From Panagrolaimus kolymaensis (Eukaryota > Nematoda > Chromadorea > Rhabditida > Panagrolaimidae), in the NCBI GenBank assembly GCA_028622995.1, contig JAJQJQ010000005.1, forward strand, positions 7,440,001-7,504,000: a DNA stretch of 64,000 nucleotides. Direction: 5' to 3'. Position 1 is the first letter of the stretch. Each line of letters starts with the position of its first letter. Below the pieces are notes generated by a model, which worked only from the letters and a program-made list of their open reading frames with translations, was not told the origin of the DNA and made no database searches. Made by a program: the position numbers and the translations under genes. Of the stretch, positions 61,328 through 64,000 are shown piece by piece.

Positions 61328-62864
61328 ATGAATGAATATTTGGAGCAGGCAAAAACTTATATTGAAAATTTATCTCCGTTGGGTAAAGCAGCATTAGCAG
61401 GTGGTGCTGGATTTGTTGCATATTTACATTATAAATGGTGGACATCTCGTCCCCGTCGAACTCCATACGTACAATCATTTGCTAAAGATGTAGTTTATCT
61501 ATGCCAATTTCCTCGATGTAAAGCTGTACCTAATTTATCACCATTTTGTCTTAAACTTGAAACATGGTTAAGAATTGCTGATATACCATATAAGGTAGAA
61601 TTTTAATTCTTCTTTCTTGTTAATTATTTTGATACCCTAAAAGTTTTTTGATTTTTCGTCTTCCACCTTACTCGTCTTCACTTTTTTTTGCACAGTCATT
61701 ATTCAAACATTTTTTTTATCATGCAAAAAATAATGAGAAGAAACTGAAAAGAAAATAATTATGGTTGATGTGAAAACAAAAACTAATTTGGTAAATATCA
61801 TAAATTATTACAGTGCTTTCTGAATATGGGATTCTGTTATCATTGATTTTTTTCGTAAAAACATTTCTTGTTTTATTTTAATTTTTCTTTGTCGTATAAA
61901 CTTTTTAATTTCATAAAATCAATCTCATACTTAGGTTAAAAAATACAAAGTCCGAAGGGTTCTTTGGTGTTTGTTTCTTTTGTTCGCAAATACGATTAAT
62001 TAGTAATCTCTATCATTAATCTGTGTCTACGTTTTTTCCTAAAATTTTAAGGAACCTGTCTTTGCAGAATGTTGAAAACTTTCCCATTACATCGCGAAGT
62101 CGTGAAGGAACATTGCCATTCGCAGAATTAAATGGTATTGAATATCCTGATTCGGGTTTAGCAATTCGAGATCTTTCAAATATTTTAAAAAAGGAATCCA
62201 TTGAAGTTCATTTAAACGATGAACAACGAGCCGCCGCTCGAGCATTTGAAACTTTGGCTGAAGAATCTTTATGGCCTGCATTTTTGAGATTTCGTCAACA
62301 ACACGTTGATGAAATGTTGAATTTATTACCTGGATTTCCAGGTGGAATATTTAGATATTTTGCAAAGAGCGCTTTAAGGTCTTCGGTAAATTTTAATAAT
62401 TTTTCCAAAATTTTATAAATCTGGATTTATTTAGATTGAATTAAAACTTTTCCACATTGGAGTTTCTAAGCATTCCGAAGCTGATGTGATTCGATTAAGT
62501 CAAGAAGATTTGCTTTCAATTTCTAAATTCCTTGGAACCAAACATTATCTAACGGGATTTAAAGCAACAAAAGTGGATGCAGCGTTATTTGGAGTTTTAG
62601 CCCAAATTGTTTATTTACCATTTGAAACACCACAACAAAAATATATCTTTCAAAAATGTCCTAATTTGAGGGATTATTGTGATAGAATTAAAAGTAAGAG
62701 TTTCGTTCCAAAAATTTAGTAATGTAATTTTTTGTGAATTCTTAGATCGATATTGGCCCGATTGGGAAGATTGTACAAAGAATCTATCAATGAAATCTGA
62801 TTGGAAACGAAACAGAACTCCATGGCCTTCGCCACTTTCCAGTCGAGCTGGAAGCATGCGATAA
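61328..62864 (+). CDS. Failed-axon-connections/metaxin-like GST-fold protein (FAXC-like)
   Basis: Exons 61328-61594, 62068-62385, 62435-62693 and 62746-62864 give 320 residues. I chose the ATG at 61328 over 61316 because a TTTTTTAG acceptor lies between them. An N-terminal membrane-anchor-like helix ([20 protein letters not shown]) precedes a thioredoxin-fold N-domain in which [20 protein letters not shown] and [14 protein letters not shown] follow the FAXC/metaxin pattern (LSP-[YF]-CLKLETWLR). [20 protein letters not shown] gives the cis-Pro/Ser part of a GST fold. The alpha-helical C-domain includes [20 protein letters not shown]. The tail is basic and Pro/Ser-rich. Family members are linked to axon development or cadmium response; the role here is not visible. 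Confidence 0.78.
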
Positions 62865-63133
62865 ACGATTCTTTAAAATTACATTTTTCTTCATCGATTT
62901 TTTTATGTTTGTTTTTTTGTAAAATGCAATGATTCAGAATTTTTTGTTTGTGAAGCCAAGCTCGAGTGATTTTTAGTCTATTAAATTTTGGTGGCCAAGT
63001 GACTTATTTTAGAAGTAGAAGAAAATAATAATTTTAGAAATAAAAAATTTATTTAAATTTGAAAATTTTTTGTTACAATAACTAATCAAGCATTAATGAA
63101 ATTTGTAAAAAGATTTTAATCGACGGTTAATTT

Positions 63134-63975
63134 TTATTTAACATTATCATATTTTTGATGATTGACCATTGCAAATTGAATTTCCTTAGTTGCTGTAATA
63201 ATGCTGTTATGATCGATTCGATCATGAGATGAAGCGCCATTAGCATTTTTTAATTCAGCACAAAAATTTCCACAACATCGTTGTCCAATAACAAAATCAA
63301 AATCGCTATAAATGTAAAAAGAAAATTGTCCTTCATAACGATAATTTGGTCGATTGATATCTCTCTAAAAAATACAGAATTAAAGGTTTTTTTTGTCGAT
63401 TATTTTGAATTTTACCAAATAATCTGAATCACAAATTATTCCATTATTAACATTGCAAGCATTATGATATGGTGCACATTTTTCGACACCAAATGCAATT
63501 CCAGCAACGCTTACAAATGTATCCACGATATTTGTTAAAGGAGGGCCAAGATTTTCATTTGTATCAACGCAACGACCACCTAGAATTGCTTTTCTTGCAA
63601 TTGCACTTCCCATTGAATAAGCGATAATATCGACTCTTGATTGAGTGTAATTATGAATGGCTTTGATGAAATTACGGATCTAAAGTTGTGTGTTTTAAAA
63701 ACTATTATCGCTTATATATAAATTTTATTGTGAAAGGATATTTCGTATAATCATAAACTCTGCATAACCCTAAGCATTTTAAAGAACTTCAGCTTTTAAC
63801 TCACTCGCTTAACATCATCACATGCCATTTCTTTATCAAACATAGGTGTAAATCCGCCATCCCCATAAGACGTGGAATAAAGTTCAGCGTTTGAATAACC
63901 TTTGGCTTTGAAATAATCAAAATGCTGACTGAATGTTCCAGAATGAAGTGTAACTCCAGGAACAAAAATCACCGG
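63134..63975 (-). CDS. Class-2 type lipase (nematode LIPS family), 5' end off window
   Basis: Three minus-strand exons are visible, 63975-63805, 63679-63416 and 63364-63134, 221 codons plus stop; the N-terminal part continues beyond 64000. The visible part opens with PVIFVPGVTLHSGTF, which gives the oxyanion-hole strand of an alpha/beta hydrolase. The nucleophile elbow is AYSMGSAIARKA (A-x-S-x-G, the Ala-first variant found in bacterial and nematode class-2 lipases). Several cysteines follow (GGRCVDTNEN, EKCAPYHNACNVNNGIICDS, QRCCGNFCAEL), as expected of a secreted, disulfide-bonded enzyme. It probably hydrolyses triacylglycerols or esters outside the cell. The catalytic His is probably in SSHDRIDHNS. 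Confidence 0.82.
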
Positions 63976-64000
63976 CTAAAAAGAACTAACATTAATTCTC

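Overview
The window reads as nuclear DNA from a nematode. It is AT-rich, the genes have many introns of about 45-60 bases with GT(A/G)AG donors and TTTTAG/TTTCAG acceptors, and several start codons sit 1-30 bases after an intron-type acceptor with no donor upstream, as expected for spliced-leader trans-splicing. The protein set (delta-COP, a RanBP2-type zinc finger/RanBD protein, UGT, copine, TFIIA-gamma, SF3A1, FAXC-like, class-2 lipase) is metazoan. A clade IV, Panagrolaimus-like worm would fit, but that is inference. All exon models were worked out by eye from splice sites and reading phase.

Region 1 (1-6.5 kb): the C-terminal half of a delta-COP gene, then a diverged, truncated N-terminal half of a second delta-COP gene, then a repeat-rich gap. 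The gap holds a 473-bp segment bounded by inverted repeats and filled with five hairpins that coincide with 13-nt exon-like blocks. A four-exon gene with Tnp2/DUF4218 (CACTA-like) transposase character follows. Region 2 (6.7-10.5 kb): an unrecognised minus-strand coiled-coil gene and a non-coding stretch with a fold-back repeat. Region 3 (10.5-18 kb): a tandem segmental duplication. Each unit carries a RanBP2-type zinc finger/RanBD gene and an F-box-like gene. Copy B of the RanBD gene has a one-base frameshift and a displaced extra zinc finger; copy A has gained a hAT-type MITE that copy B lacks.

Region 4 (18-26 kb): a small single-pass membrane protein, an unrecognised multipass membrane protein (minus), a complete UDP-glycosyltransferase (minus) and an unrecognised five-exon gene (plus). 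Region 5 (26.5-53.2 kb) is dominated by two large minus-strand genes. One encodes a giant repetitive protein of about 6,200 codons, mostly in one exon of about 17.6 kb, ending in an atypical copine (vWA) domain. The other, just upstream on the same strand, is a seven-exon gene of about 1,540 codons. Each gene has one in-frame TAA inside an otherwise phase-perfect model, at a site where glutamine would be natural.

Region 6 (53-64 kb): about 4 kb without a supported gene, then TFIIA-gamma (plus) and SF3A1 (minus) ending tail to tail, a FAXC/metaxin-like gene (plus), and the 3' part of a class-2 lipase gene (minus) that runs off the right edge.
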